DNA of 64,000 bases from Myxococcales bacterium (GCA_020633315.1 JACKDV010000021.1:62001-126000), one strand, 5' to 3'; positions 1 to 8,376 are shown, counted from the stretch's first letter. A program made the numbers and translations. Notes: a model not told the origin generated them from the letters alone.

Positions 1-52
1 AGCCCACGTAGTAGGCGGCGAAGGCGCAAAGCGCGACGATGGCCGGGCTCAT
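1..52 (-). CDS. N-terminus of a membrane protein, cut by window edge
   Basis: Only the first 17 codons lie in the window, reading leftward from ATG at 52: MSPAIVALCAFAAYYVG. A good Shine-Dalgarno (AAGGAG) sits 5 nt upstream of the ATG. The peptide is hydrophobic and looks like a first transmembrane helix. The pattern resembles the start of carbon-starvation CstA-type transporters, but 17 residues cannot establish a family. Confidence 0.5.
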   Translation of the reverse strand, partial: MSPAIVALCAFAAYYVG

Positions 53-177
53 GGTGCTCCTTTCTAGCGCGACCGGGGCCGGCGCGGGGGGGCGGAGCGC
101 GGGACCCCGGGGGATCCCCGTGTGATCCGGGGCATGCGGCGGGGGTCATCCCCCGATGACGAACGCCGCGAGCGCGC

Positions 178-183
178 TAGGAT
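178..183 (+). promoter_or_regulatory. -10 element TAGGAT of EGF-like lipoprotein gene
   Basis: TAGGAT lies 7 nt before the ATG at 191, so the predicted transcription start coincides with the start codon. ATGACG at 156-161 is a possible weak -35 with a 16-nt spacer. Confidence 0.5.
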
Positions 184-190
184 CGAGGGC

Positions 191-895
191 ATGGTCGGCG
201 CTCGAGATCGGAGCCGGGGGTGGGGCAGCGCGTGGGCGCTCGGGTCGGTGCTGCTGCTCGGCTGCGTGATCGAGGCGCCCGACGACGACCCGAGCCTGTG
301 CGAGGACCTTCGCTGCTCGATCAACGGGCACTGTCGCGACGGCGAGTGCTATTGCGATCGCGGATTCCTCGGCAACCCCTACGCGCTGCACGGCTGCCAG
401 ACCACGATGCCCGGCCTGGGCTGCACGACCACCTGCGGTCTCAACTCCTACTGCGACGCCGGGGCCTGCGTGTGCGCCGAGGGCTTCGTGGCCGTGTGCG
501 GCACCGGGGACTGCCTGGCCCTGCGACAGCTCTGCGACACCATCCCCGATTGCCCCAACCAAGCCGACGAGGCGCCGCAGACCTGCGCGCAGCAGGTGGT
601 GCAGCCGTGGACGGTCATCGACGATTGTGACGACGGTGTGGACGTGAGCTGGCGACTGTGGTCCCGCGATCGCGACTGGGCGTGGCCGTCGGCCGACGAC
701 GTGTTCGTCACCGACGGCGTGGGTCGGCCGAGCCACGAGGAGATCGAGTGCCTCAAGGGCGAGCTGATGTGCTTGGGCGGCGAGGCCGGCGGCCGTAGCT
801 GGGGCGTGGGGGTCGACGGCACCGGTCAGTGCGAGGACTGCTGTTTCTACTGCCGCGAGGATGCGGTCGACTTCGGGCCCCTCGCATGTGAGTGA
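191..895 (+). CDS. Cys-rich lipoprotein with EGF-like and LDLa-like repeats
   Basis: The ATG at 191 gives 234 residues and an immediate lipoprotein signal ending LLLGC (lipidated Cys25). An upstream in-frame ATG exists but would bury the signal. After the anchor come two Cys-rich EGF-like modules (about residues 36-70 and 76-103), then a segment ending LCDTIPDCPNQADE. That segment has the Cys spacing and acidic DE cluster of LDL-receptor class A repeats, which bind calcium in animals. The C-terminal ~95 residues are Trp/Asp/Cys-rich and unrecognised. It is probably surface-exposed and adhesive or protein-binding (inference). It is monocistronic, with an apparently leaderless start. Confidence 0.75.
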   Translation: MVGARDRSRGWGSAWALGSVLLLGCVIEAPDDDPSLCEDLRCSINGHCRDGECYCDRGFLGNPYALHGCQTTMPGLGCTTTCGLNSYCDAGACVCAEGFVAVCGTGDCLALRQLCDTIPDCPNQADEAPQTCAQQVVQPWTVIDDCDDGVDVSWRLWSRDRDWAWPSADDVFVTDGVGRPSHEEIECLKGELMCLGGEAGGRSWGVGVDGTGQCEDCCFYCREDAVDFGPLACE

Positions 896-961
896 AATCC
901 GCCGCGGGGTGCGCCTGGACGCTCCGGGACGCAGGTGGCATAGTCCCCGCGCCCGAGCCCC

Positions 962-982
962 AGCGGTCGGTTCCCGACCGCT
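962..982. promoter_or_regulatory. Perfect 9-bp inverted repeat upstream of signalling operon
   Basis: AGCGGTCGG, a 3-nt TTC loop, then CCGACCGCT. It sits 66 nt after the lipoprotein stop and 30 nt before the ATG at 1013. No T-run follows, so it could be a terminator for the upstream gene or an operator for the downstream operon. Confidence 0.45.
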
Positions 983-1012
983 ACGGGTATCCCTCCGATT
1001 CATCGGGCCTCG

Positions 1013-1504
1013 ATGGAAACCCAGGTTGTCATGACCGAGATCGCTCAGCTGTTCGAGTCGGCGCTGCGACAGAACCAGGCCAAGGCCGCCATGGGAACGG
1101 TGGCGCGCATGCCCGCCGAGACCACGCTCCGAGAGCTCCTCGAGAGCGATGCCGGTGAGGCGGTGCGAGCCCTGAGCCTGCGCGACCTGGCCCAGGCCCT
1201 GCGCGACGCGGGGCTGCAGCCGCGGGGGAGCGTGCGGGCGGCGGTGCCGGCCCCGGTCGTCGGTCGCAAGCGCATGGTGGCGCCCGCCCCCGAGCCCGAG
1301 CGCAAGGAGAGCCGCGAGGCGCAGCTCTATCGTCGCATCCTCGAGGCGATGGCCGACGAGCCGCTGACCATCGGGCAGCTCGCCAAGCGCCTGGGCCTCG
1401 AGACCTCGGAGCTGCGGGACTACCTCGTGTGGATGAAGAACGAGGGCAAGATCGTCTCCACCGGTCGCGCCCGGGCCACCCGATACCAGCTCGCGCCGAG
1501 CTGA
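1013..1504 (+). CDS. Small protein with C-terminal winged-helix-like domain
   Basis: 163 residues, not recognised as a named family. The N-terminal ~70 residues are helical (LRELLESDAGEAVRALSLRDLAQALRDAG), followed by a Pro/Ala/Arg linker. The C-terminal ~60 residues read as a compact helix-turn-helix or winged helix (ILEAMADEPLTIGQLAKRLG, then KNEGKIVSTGRARATRY), suggesting DNA binding. An alternative ATG lies six codons in (1031). It is the first gene of a run with 6-nt gaps leading into a sigma-54 activator and histidine kinase, so it may be a regulatory partner or target of that system (inference). Confidence 0.65.
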   Translation: METQVVMTEIAQLFESALRQNQAKAAMGTVARMPAETTLRELLESDAGEAVRALSLRDLAQALRDAGLQPRGSVRAAVPAPVVGRKRMVAPAPEPERKESREAQLYRRILEAMADEPLTIGQLAKRLGLETSELRDYLVWMKNEGKIVSTGRARATRYQLAPS

Positions 1505-1510
1505 GGCGCC

Positions 1511-1906
1511 ATGCTCGAGCTCGCCGCGGCGCTCAAGCACGACCTGGGCAAGTACGTCGCCTGGCAGTCGGCCAACTTCGACGACCAGGCCTGGGAGGGG
1601 CCGCTGCCGCCCGCGCTGGCCGAGGCGCTGCGGGCCGACCTGCTGCGCACGCGCTCGCGGGCCGAGGGCGATCAGGCGGCCTGGGAGGTGTGGGAGGCCC
1701 ACGTGCACGACCTGCCGCGTCCGCTGCCCGAGCCCGAGCTGCGCACGGTGGACGGGGCGGTGGCGGTGCTGCACGAGCACGAGCAGGCGCTGCGCCACGG
1801 CCCCGCCGAGGCCCTGGCCGCGGCCCGCCCCGCGATCCGGGCCGCCCAGCAGACGATCCGCGGCGCGCTCCGTGACCTGCACCGCCGCCTGCTGCGAGAG
1901 GGCTAG
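1511..1906 (+). CDS. Conserved-looking helical protein of unknown function
   Basis: 131 residues, predominantly helical with many Ala, Glu and Arg. It starts MLELAAALKHDLGKY. The HDLGK string is reminiscent of HD-domain proteins, but there is no second His/Asp set, so no enzymatic role is claimed. It lies 6 nt after the upstream gene and 6 nt before the sigma-54 activator. Its placement inside the signalling operon is the only functional clue. Confidence 0.6.
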   Translation: MLELAAALKHDLGKYVAWQSANFDDQAWEGPLPPALAEALRADLLRTRSRAEGDQAAWEVWEAHVHDLPRPLPEPELRTVDGAVAVLHEHEQALRHGPAEALAAARPAIRAAQQTIRGALRDLHRRLLREG

Positions 1907-1912
1907 CCCGCC

Positions 1913-3616
1913 ATGTCCTCGATCTTGATCGTCGACGACGAGGACAAGTACCTCGAGCTGTGCAAGCGCTTCATGCCCGAGCACGAGTTCCTGCCGCCGG
2001 CCCGCAACTATCGCGAGGCGGCCAAGGCCCTGGGCCGCCACGGCGACGGGGTGGACCTGGTGCTGCTCGACGTGCACTTCGACATCCCCGAGGCCGAGCT
2101 GCTGCCCTACGACAAGGACGCGCTGCTGGCCAAGGATCGCGAGCGCGGCCTGGAGCGGCTGCGGCGGGCGCAGGGGCTGCACATCCTCGACCTCATGCGG
2201 CAGGACTACCCGGACCTGCCCGTGATCGTGATGACCTCGCGCGACGACCTGCCGCTCGAGGCCGACGCCGAGCGCCTCAACGCCGAGGACTACACCTACC
2301 TGCTCGACGACGACTACCTCGACGCGCGGGCGCTCAAGCTGCAGATCGAGGGCATCCTGGCGCGGCGGCAGCGGGCGCCCGAGCAGGGCGACGAGCCGTT
2401 CTTCTGGGGCAGCACGCCGTCGATGCTGGCGACGCGGCGGCGCCTGTCGATCCTGGCCCGCGGGCGGCTGCCGATCATCCTCAGCGGCGAGACCGGCACC
2501 GGCAAGACCCTGCTCGCCCGCGAGTTCATCCACGCCCGCTCGCATCGCACCGGGCCGTTCGTGGCCGTCGACCTCTCCACGATCCCGCGCGACCTGATGG
2601 CGGCGCACCTGTTCGGCGTGGTCAAGGGCGCCTACACGGGGGCCACCGCCACCCGCGACGGCGTGCTGGCGCGGGCCCACGAGGGCACGCTCTTCCTCGA
2701 CGAGATCGGCAACCTCAACCTCGACGTGCAGAAGTCGCTGCTCACCGTGCTGCAGGACAGCCGCTACACCCCGGTGGGCTCGGTGGACGAGCGGCAGGTG
2801 GACGTGAAGATCGTGGTGGCGACCAACGAGGACCTCGGCGCGATGGTCCGCGAGGGTCGCTTCCGCGAGGATCTCTACATGCGGCTCAACCCCGCCACCG
2901 CGGTCACGCTCCCCAGCCTGCGGGGGCGGCGGGACGACTTCCAGGAATTGCTGCGGGCGTTCCTCAACCGGGTGGCGGCCGACCCCTACAACCGCGAGCT
3001 GCTGGTGCAGTACGCCGAGCAGCGGGGGCTGCGGGTGCCCGCCGCTGGCGAGACCATGCCGATCACGGTGGGGGCCAAGGTGCCCGCGCGGGTGGACCCG
3101 CGGCGGATCCACCTGCTGCTGCAGCCCAGCAGCTTCAAGATCCTGCGCGAGTTCCCGTGGCCGGGGAACTTCCGCCAGCTCGAGATGACGCTGTCCAACC
3201 TGGTGGCGCTGACGCTGGTGGAGCTGGTCGATCGGGCCGAGCAGGTCGAGCCCGACGACCCGGGCCAGGCCAGCCGACCCGACGTGGTGCCCATCCCACC
3301 CCGCACGGTGCGGGAGCTGCTGCGCCCGATGGAGCCCGGACGCACCACGCCCAAGGCGGAGCTGCAGGGGGTGCAGGAGGCCGAGGACGGCAGCCTGCGG
3401 CTCAACGTGTCGCTGCGGGCCGCGGACTCGCTCAACGCCGTGAGCTGCGCCGTGGAGCGGCAGTACCTCGAGGGGCTCTACGCGAAATATGGGGGAGACC
3501 TCGCGCGTATCGCGGAAGCCCTGCTCGACGAGCCCGGGGCGGGGCGCAAGGTCCAGCTCCGCATGAACCAGCTGGGGATCAAGCTGCGCAAGCTGAAGCG
3601 ACGTACGAGCCGATGA
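1913..3616 (+). CDS. Sigma-54-dependent activator with atypical receiver
   Basis: 567 residues. The N-terminal receiver begins ILIVDDED, and its presumed phospho-acceptor Asp is in LLLDVHFD. Between that Asp and the next conserved helix there is an extra ~30-residue charged insertion (PEAELLPYDKDALLAKDRER...). The AAA+ domain has Walker A GETGTGKT, the sigma-54 contact loop as GAYTGA (GAFTGA is commonest), Walker B TLFLDEI and an arginine-finger region EDLYMRLN. The C-terminus carries a Fis/HTH_8-like helix-turn-helix. It should remodel sigma-54 RNA polymerase in response to phosphorylation. The stop overlaps the next ATG (ATGA), so it is co-translated with the histidine kinase, its likely partner. 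Confidence 0.9.
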   Translation: MSSILIVDDEDKYLELCKRFMPEHEFLPPARNYREAAKALGRHGDGVDLVLLDVHFDIPEAELLPYDKDALLAKDRERGLERLRRAQGLHILDLMRQDYPDLPVIVMTSRDDLPLEADAERLNAEDYTYLLDDDYLDARALKLQIEGILARRQRAPEQGDEPFFWGSTPSMLATRRRLSILARGRLPIILSGETGTGKTLLAREFIHARSHRTGPFVAVDLSTIPRDLMAAHLFGVVKGAYTGATATRDGVLARAHEGTLFLDEIGNLNLDVQKSLLTVLQDSRYTPVGSVDERQVDVKIVVATNEDLGAMVREGRFREDLYMRLNPATAVTLPSLRGRRDDFQELLRAFLNRVAADPYNRELLVQYAEQRGLRVPAAGETMPITVGAKVPARVDPRRIHLLLQPSSFKILREFPWPGNFRQLEMTLSNLVALTLVELVDRAEQVEPDDPGQASRPDVVPIPPRTVRELLRPMEPGRTTPKAELQGVQEAEDGSLRLNVSLRAADSLNAVSCAVERQYLEGLYAKYGGDLARIAEALLDEPGAGRKVQLRMNQLGIKLRKLKRRTSR

Positions 3617-6600
3617 ACCGGGGGCGACCATGGCCGAGCGCGGCGCTGCGACGTCGCGTGGGGCTCACGCTGAGCGGGATCGTCCTGGGCCTGGGCCTGA
3701 CGCTCGCGGCCCGGGCCGCGCCTCCGGTGGCCGACGGCGGCCTGCCCGGGATCGAGGACGAGCCGGCCGAGACCCTGCCCGGCCCGCCCGAGACCGACGG
3801 CGACGAGGCGGACGACGACACCGGGGGTGAGCCCGAGATGAGCGAGGAGGAGAAGGTCCAGGCGCGGCAGCGGATCTTCGACGACCACCTGCGCAAGGCC
3901 CAGGCGGCGCAGCGCAAGGCGCTGCACGAGCAGGCCATCCGCGAGTACTCGGCCGCGCTCGAGCTGCAGCCGGGCGATCCCACCGCGCTGCTCGGTCGCG
4001 CCGAGTCGAGGAAGGCCCGCTTCCCGCCGGGTCGCTGCCCGCGGCCCGCCCTCGACGACCTGCTCGCGCTGGCCACCTATGATCCGCGCGGCATCTGGGT
4101 GGAGCAGCGCGAGGTGGCGCTGGAGTGGATGGGCCTGTGCGGCTCCAGCCACGCCAAGGAGCGCCTGGCCCTGGCCAAGGAGCTCGCGGCCGAGCCCCCC
4201 GGCACCACGGGGCGCCCCGACGACGTGCGGGCGACGGCGGCCAACCTGCTGTACGAGATGTCGGGGCGGGCCAAGGAAGAGGACGAGCGCGAGCTGCTGC
4301 GCGCCGAGGTGCTCGCCGAGGTGGAGCGCTACCGCGACGAGTGCAGCCGACAGGGGCGCAAGCCGGTCGCCCACGCGCTGTGGCTGCGCGCCAAGATCCT
4401 GCAGGACAACGACGACATCGTGGCCGCGCTCGAGGCCTACCGCGAGCTGCGGACCGAGCACCCCGACGCCCCCGAGGTGGAGGGGGTGGACTCGACGATC
4501 GAGGATCTGCAGTTCGAGCTCAGCCTGCGCGACCTGGAGAAGACCCAGGGCTTTCGTCCGAGCGCCGAGGCCGAGGCGGCCTACCTGCGGGGCGAGGCCG
4601 CGCTGCGGGCCGGCGACCTGGCCACCGCCCAGCGCGAGCTCGACGCGGCGATCGCCGCGTCGCCGTGGTTCCCGCGGGCCTATCACCTGCGCGGGGTGGT
4701 GCTGGCCCGCGACGGTCGCTTCCTGGCCGGGGTGGAGGACCTCAAGCGCTCGATCCGGATGGACCGCTCCAACTACCAGGCGCACATGACCCTGGGGCTC
4801 ATCTACAAGAAGGAGTTCGCAGGGGCGGAGGACGAGCAGGCCATCGAACACCTCGAGGCGGCGCTGAGGCTGCGGCCCGACCTCTACCGCCTGCACCTGC
4901 TGCTGGGCGAGCTGTACGCCCGCACCGATCGCGAGCAGGCCAAGGAGCACTACGATCGCTTCCAGCAGCTCGCCGATCCCGACGATCCCGACGTGCAGCG
5001 GGCCGAGCGGGCGGTGATGGAGCTCGAGCGGGCGATCCGGCGCGACGAGCCCCCGGCCATCCCTCCGCCGCCCGAGAACCAGCTGCGGCGCCTGGATCCC
5101 AAGCTGCAGAAGATCATCAACAAGGCCTACCTGCGCGGCACCGAGTACCAGGACTGGGGCGAGGCCGAGAAGATCCTGCTGCGGGCCCGAGACGAGTTCC
5201 CCGACGAGCCCGAGGTGCTCAACCAGCTCGCGCGGGTGGTCTACGCCCAGGATCGGCGGGGCGACGCGCGGCGCTACTGGGAGCAGAGCCTCGAGGAGCA
5301 GGAGGACCAGGCCGAGGTGCACGAGCGCCTGGGCCTGCTGCTGCGCGAGGACCTGCCCGACGAGGCCATCCCGCACCTCCGGCGCGCGGCCGAGCTGCGC
5401 TCGCTGACGGCCCGCTTCACGCTGGCGGAGCTGCTGTGGTCGCACAACCAGCCGCTCGAGGCCTCGGAGCAGCTCGACCTCTACCTGGCCGAGGCGGGCG
5501 ACTACGACCTGCACTGGGATCGCGCCCAGGCCCTGCGCGCCGAGATCGACGCGCGCTTCTTCCAGTTCTACCTGGCGGCGGGGCTGGTGCTGGCGCTCGT
5601 CATCATCGTGCCCGCGTGGCGGCTGTATCGGCACTACCGCGGGGCCTCGCTGGGGCAGCTGCTCGAGCGCGATCCCAAGAGCTTCCCCGAGGTGGCGCGC
5701 ATCCTCAGCCTCATCCGCCACGAGATCCTCAAGCACAACACCGCGTTCCTGGCCGACGTGGGGCAGGCGCTGGAGCTCGACGCGCCCGATGCCGACCAGC
5801 GCGCGGCGGTGCTGGCCCAGCGCATGTTCGGGGACGGCAGCGGCATCGACGATCGCCGCCGTCGCGACACCCGGGACCGCCGCGGTCGCGTGGCCGGGGG
5901 GATCTACGGGCGCTTCCTGGGCTACCTCGAGGAGCTCGAGCAGGTGGCCCGGGCCCACCGGGTCACCCTCAACCTCTACCGCAAGGACCCGATCTTCCGC
6001 CCGATGATCAAGGCCTTCGAGGACCTCGCGGAGCGGGCCGAGCAGCTGCGGCACCCCGAGCGCCTGCGATCGGGGCGCAAGCTCGAGCTGGCCCGGCTGC
6101 TGCGGCGCAGCGGCGAGGTGCTGGGGCGCCAGGCCTTCGAACGGCTCTCGGGTCTCATCCGCGAGCTGTGCGTGGTGAGCATCGAGCCGCGCCTGGTCCA
6201 TGAGATCTACCGGCAGGTGGCCGGCGAGGAGCAGTTCGTGGGCTACGAGGTCGCGCCGGTCCAGATCTCGGGGCAGGGCGGGCTGGTGAGGATCTTCCGG
6301 ACCGACTTCGAGGACATCCTGGCCAACGTGATCCGCAACTCGCTGCGCTCGAGCGTGCTGTATGCTCGACCTCCCGTGGGCCTGGGCATCGAGCTTACGC
6401 AGGAGATGGACGAGATCACCGGCTTGTCGTCGCTGGTGATCCGGGTGATGGACCGCTCCCCCGAGCAGCTCAGCAACGAGATGCTGCGTGGGCGCTACGT
6501 GGAGCGGGGCATGGGCATCACCGTGGACCTGCTGTCGCGCTACGACGGCGCGATCTCGGTGGAGAGCGTGCCCGGGTGGAGCAAGGCGGTGACCCTGCGC

Positions 6601-6648
6601 TTCTTCACCGTGGAGGACGAGGTGCGGGAGGAGGCAGAGGCCGCATGA
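3613..6648 (+). CDS. TPR-domain sensor histidine kinase
   Basis: 1011 residues. A signal/anchor segment lies at about residues 14-35. It is followed by ~600 residues of tetratricopeptide-type helical repeats, a transmembrane helix (about 648-670, LAAGLVLALVIIVPAW), and a cytoplasmic kinase core. The candidate H-box is IRHEILKHN (His near 703), the N-box is NVIRNSLRSS (near 905), and a late G-box-like ERGMGITVDLL is near 964. The usual DxGxG G1 motif is replaced by MDRSPE, so ATP binding may be altered. The large TPR region would be periplasmic, which is unusual for a sensor. Both ends overlap neighbours by ATGA (1913-3616 gene and 6645-7124 receiver), marking one signalling module. Confidence 0.85.
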   Translation: MNRGRPWPSAALRRRVGLTLSGIVLGLGLTLAARAAPPVADGGLPGIEDEPAETLPGPPETDGDEADDDTGGEPEMSEEEKVQARQRIFDDHLRKAQAAQRKALHEQAIREYSAALELQPGDPTALLGRAESRKARFPPGRCPRPALDDLLALATYDPRGIWVEQREVALEWMGLCGSSHAKERLALAKELAAEPPGTTGRPDDVRATAANLLYEMSGRAKEEDERELLRAEVLAEVERYRDECSRQGRKPVAHALWLRAKILQDNDDIVAALEAYRELRTEHPDAPEVEGVDSTIEDLQFELSLRDLEKTQGFRPSAEAEAAYLRGEAALRAGDLATAQRELDAAIAASPWFPRAYHLRGVVLARDGRFLAGVEDLKRSIRMDRSNYQAHMTLGLIYKKEFAGAEDEQAIEHLEAALRLRPDLYRLHLLLGELYARTDREQAKEHYDRFQQLADPDDPDVQRAERAVMELERAIRRDEPPAIPPPPENQLRRLDPKLQKIINKAYLRGTEYQDWGEAEKILLRARDEFPDEPEVLNQLARVVYAQDRRGDARRYWEQSLEEQEDQAEVHERLGLLLREDLPDEAIPHLRRAAELRSLTARFTLAELLWSHNQPLEASEQLDLYLAEAGDYDLHWDRAQALRAEIDARFFQFYLAAGLVLALVIIVPAWRLYRHYRGASLGQLLERDPKSFPEVARILSLIRHEILKHNTAFLADVGQALELDAPDADQRAAVLAQRMFGDGSGIDDRRRRDTRDRRGRVAGGIYGRFLGYLEELEQVARAHRVTLNLYRKDPIFRPMIKAFEDLAERAEQLRHPERLRSGRKLELARLLRRSGEVLGRQAFERLSGLIRELCVVSIEPRLVHEIYRQVAGEEQFVGYEVAPVQISGQGGLVRIFRTDFEDILANVIRNSLRSSVLYARPPVGLGIELTQEMDEITGLSSLVIRVMDRSPEQLSNEMLRGRYVERGMGITVDLLSRYDGAISVESVPGWSKAVTLRFFTVEDEVREEAEAA

Positions 6649-7124
6649 TGACGCGTCCCATCGACGTGCTGGTGGTGGAGGACGGCAACGAGTACCTCAC
6701 CAACCTCAGCACCTTCGTGGCCGACGGCTTCGTGTATCGGCAGGCCCAGAGCGGCGACGCGGCGTGTCGCATGCTCGCCGAGCGACGGCCCGATCTCGTC
6801 TACCTCGACATGCGCTTCGATCGGACCCCCGAGGAGGCGCTGCTGGGCAACCTGGTGGAGCTCGCGGCCCGCTTCAACGGCGACGTGGCCCGGGCGCGGC
6901 GCTTCCAGCAGGACAACCAGGGGCTGTTCGTGCTGCGAGCGCTGCGGGATGCCGGCTACGCGGGGCCGGTGATCCTGAGCTACGACTTCGGGCCCGAGGA
7001 GCGGCGCTTCCGGGCGCTGAGCGCCCGCGATCCGGCGCTGCGCTACTGTCCCGACTACGCCGACGCGGCGACGATCCGTGCCGCGATCGTGGCCGCGGTG
7101 CAGGCCTTCCCACCGCCCTCCTGA
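6645..7124 (+). CDS. Stand-alone atypical response-regulator receiver
   Basis: 159 residues: a receiver fold with VLVVEDGNEY (acidic pocket) and LVYLDMRFD (presumed phospho-Asp), then a ~30-residue charged insertion before FVLRALRDAGYAGPVIL. The insertion matches in position and style the one in the sigma-54 activator two genes upstream (LD-x-x-FD-x-x-PEEALL versus LDVHFD-x-PEAELL), so the two receivers are probably homologous members of one subfamily. The usual beta4 Thr/Ser region is SYDFG. There is no output domain, so it may act as a phosphate sink or a shuttle. It is coupled to the kinase by ATGA. Confidence 0.8.
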   Translation: MMTRPIDVLVVEDGNEYLTNLSTFVADGFVYRQAQSGDAACRMLAERRPDLVYLDMRFDRTPEEALLGNLVELAARFNGDVARARRFQQDNQGLFVLRALRDAGYAGPVILSYDFGPEERRFRALSARDPALRYCPDYADAATIRAAIVAAVQAFPPPS

Positions 7125-7239
7125 GCCCGCTCGCCCACGGATCGCCGGCCTCGCCTTCGGGCACCCGGGCGGTGCGGTCGCGGGGCTGCGCAAGTTCTGC
7201 CGGCTGCCGTCGCTGTGGTAGGCTGATACCCTTGCCTGC

Positions 7240-7392
7240 ATGAAGACGCTGCGTCTCGTCATGCTCGGTCTCGGAGTCGCTGCCCTGAGCCTGTCCGGCT
7301 GCGCCGAGCGCCCCGGGAAGAAGAAGGACGACAAGAAGGCAGACGCCGACAAGGACGGCAAGGACGCCAAGAAGGACGAGAAGACCAAGTAG
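7240..7392 (+). CDS. Very small Lys/Asp-rich lipoprotein
   Basis: 50 residues. A clean lipoprotein signal ends LSLSGC (Cys21), and almost the whole mature part is Lys/Asp/Ala (GKKKDDKKADADKDGKDAKK). A possible -10, TAGGCT, lies at 7219-7224, 15 nt before the ATG. Mature lipoproteins of this type are often short charged outer-membrane or periplasmic tethers, but no specific function can be given. Confidence 0.7.
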   Translation: MKTLRLVMLGLGVAALSLSGCAERPGKKKDDKKADADKDGKDAKKDEKTK

Positions 7393-7426
7393 CCGGTCCT
7401 CGTTTCCCTCGCTCGGCCGCCCCGGG

Positions 7427-7432
7427 TAGTCT
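7427..7432 (+). promoter_or_regulatory. -10 element TAGTCT of MutH-like gene
   Basis: TAGTCT is 11 nt before the GTG at 7444. There is no Shine-Dalgarno, so the gene is probably transcribed with a leader of only a few bases. Confidence 0.4.
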
Positions 7433-7443
7433 GCGGGCCCGCC

Positions 7444-8376
7444 GTGCGTCTTCCGCTTCGTCATCCGCCGCCGGAGCACGACCCTCCGCGGCGTCGCTGC
7501 GCCCACCTCGAGGCGCTGGCCCGGGCCGCAGTGGGGCTGCCCCTGGGAGCGGCCGCCGATCTGGTTGCGCCGGGGCGCTCGCGAGGGCGCCACGGCAACG
7601 CGCTGCAGTGGCACCTGGGCCTGGCCCCCCATGACGCCGATGCTCGGCTCGACTGGGAGGACCGCATCGAGATCAAGCTGGTCTCGGTGTGGCTGCGGGG
7701 GGGCGCGGTGGTCTGCGACAAGCTCAAGGTCTGCGACCTGGGCGTCGACCCCTGGCACAAGCTCTCCAACGTGCTGTGGGTGTTCGCGGATCGGCTCACG
7801 CGGGTGGTGGTGGCCTCGCGGAGCTCCTGCCTGCGGGGTGATGCCCGGCGACGGCTGGCGGTGTCGTGGTCGCTCGATCCCCACTTCGAGCAGCCCGATT
7901 TGTTCGTGGAGGCTCGCGAGCGGGCCGACGGCACCGCGGCGCCGGCCTACTACCTCAGCGCGCGCTGGCTGCGAGGCGAGGGGCTGCTGCCCGCGGCGGG
8001 CCCGGGGATCTTCCCCTTCGACTCCCGCTGGTGGGGCCAGACCCGTCAGGAGCACGGGCGCGAGCCCCTGATCTCGGTGGCGCTCGATCCGGGGGGCCAG
8101 CAGCGCTGCCGTCGCTGTGGCGGGCCGATCCGCTTCTCGGCCGAGGTGCTGGCGGCCGACGGCTGGGCCCCCGCCCACCACGGGATGCCGATGGGCGCTC
8201 AGTGCGCGCCACGGGGCCATGTGGTGGTCGACGGTCGACGCCTGCTGCTTCCAGCGGAGATCCCGCCGGAGGACATGCTCGATGCTCTCGAGAAGCGGAT
8301 CGCCCCGGATGCCGTCTGGCGCCTCAGCGAGCGGATCCCCGAGCCGGATGATCACCTCCACGACGTGGAGCCATGA
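7444..8376 (+). CDS. MutH/Sau3AI-like endonuclease with C-terminal zinc ribbon
   Basis: 310 residues from GTG. Residues 20-140 follow the MutH pattern. An LEALARAAVGLPLG helix comes first, then RGRHGNALQWHLGL (compare the MutH KGWVG...LLE-x-WLG segment), then the nuclease centre Asp70...Glu76-Ile-Lys78 (DWEDRIEIK), then KLSNVLWVFA (compare KRVLWVPV) and a WSLDPHFEQPD region like MutH LWSPNEEED. The MutH Glu56 position appears to be Gln55. The C-terminus adds Cys222-x2-Cys225 and Cys254, a probable zinc ribbon. The family nicks or cuts at GATC. No mutS, mutL or methyltransferase is adjacent, so the role (mismatch repair, restriction, other) is open. Confidence 0.7.
   Translation: MRLPLRHPPPEHDPPRRRCAHLEALARAAVGLPLGAAADLVAPGRSRGRHGNALQWHLGLAPHDADARLDWEDRIEIKLVSVWLRGGAVVCDKLKVCDLGVDPWHKLSNVLWVFADRLTRVVVASRSSCLRGDARRRLAVSWSLDPHFEQPDLFVEARERADGTAAPAYYLSARWLRGEGLLPAAGPGIFPFDSRWWGQTRQEHGREPLISVALDPGGQQRCRRCGGPIRFSAEVLAADGWAPAHHGMPMGAQCAPRGHVVVDGRRLLLPAEIPPEDMLDALEKRIAPDAVWRLSERIPEPDDHLHDVEP

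Noticed and set aside
1960..3612. N-terminal extension of the histidine kinase frame
   Set aside because: It runs through the sigma-54 activator in another frame; the real start is the ATGA-coupled ATG at 3613.
146..3631. 1161-codon open frame on the minus strand
   Set aside because: Antisense to a clear operon; His/Gln/Arg/Leu-rich composition typical of frame shadows in GC-rich DNA, no domain.
3478..6201. 907-codon open frame on the minus strand
   Set aside because: Antisense shadow of the histidine kinase; low-complexity composition.
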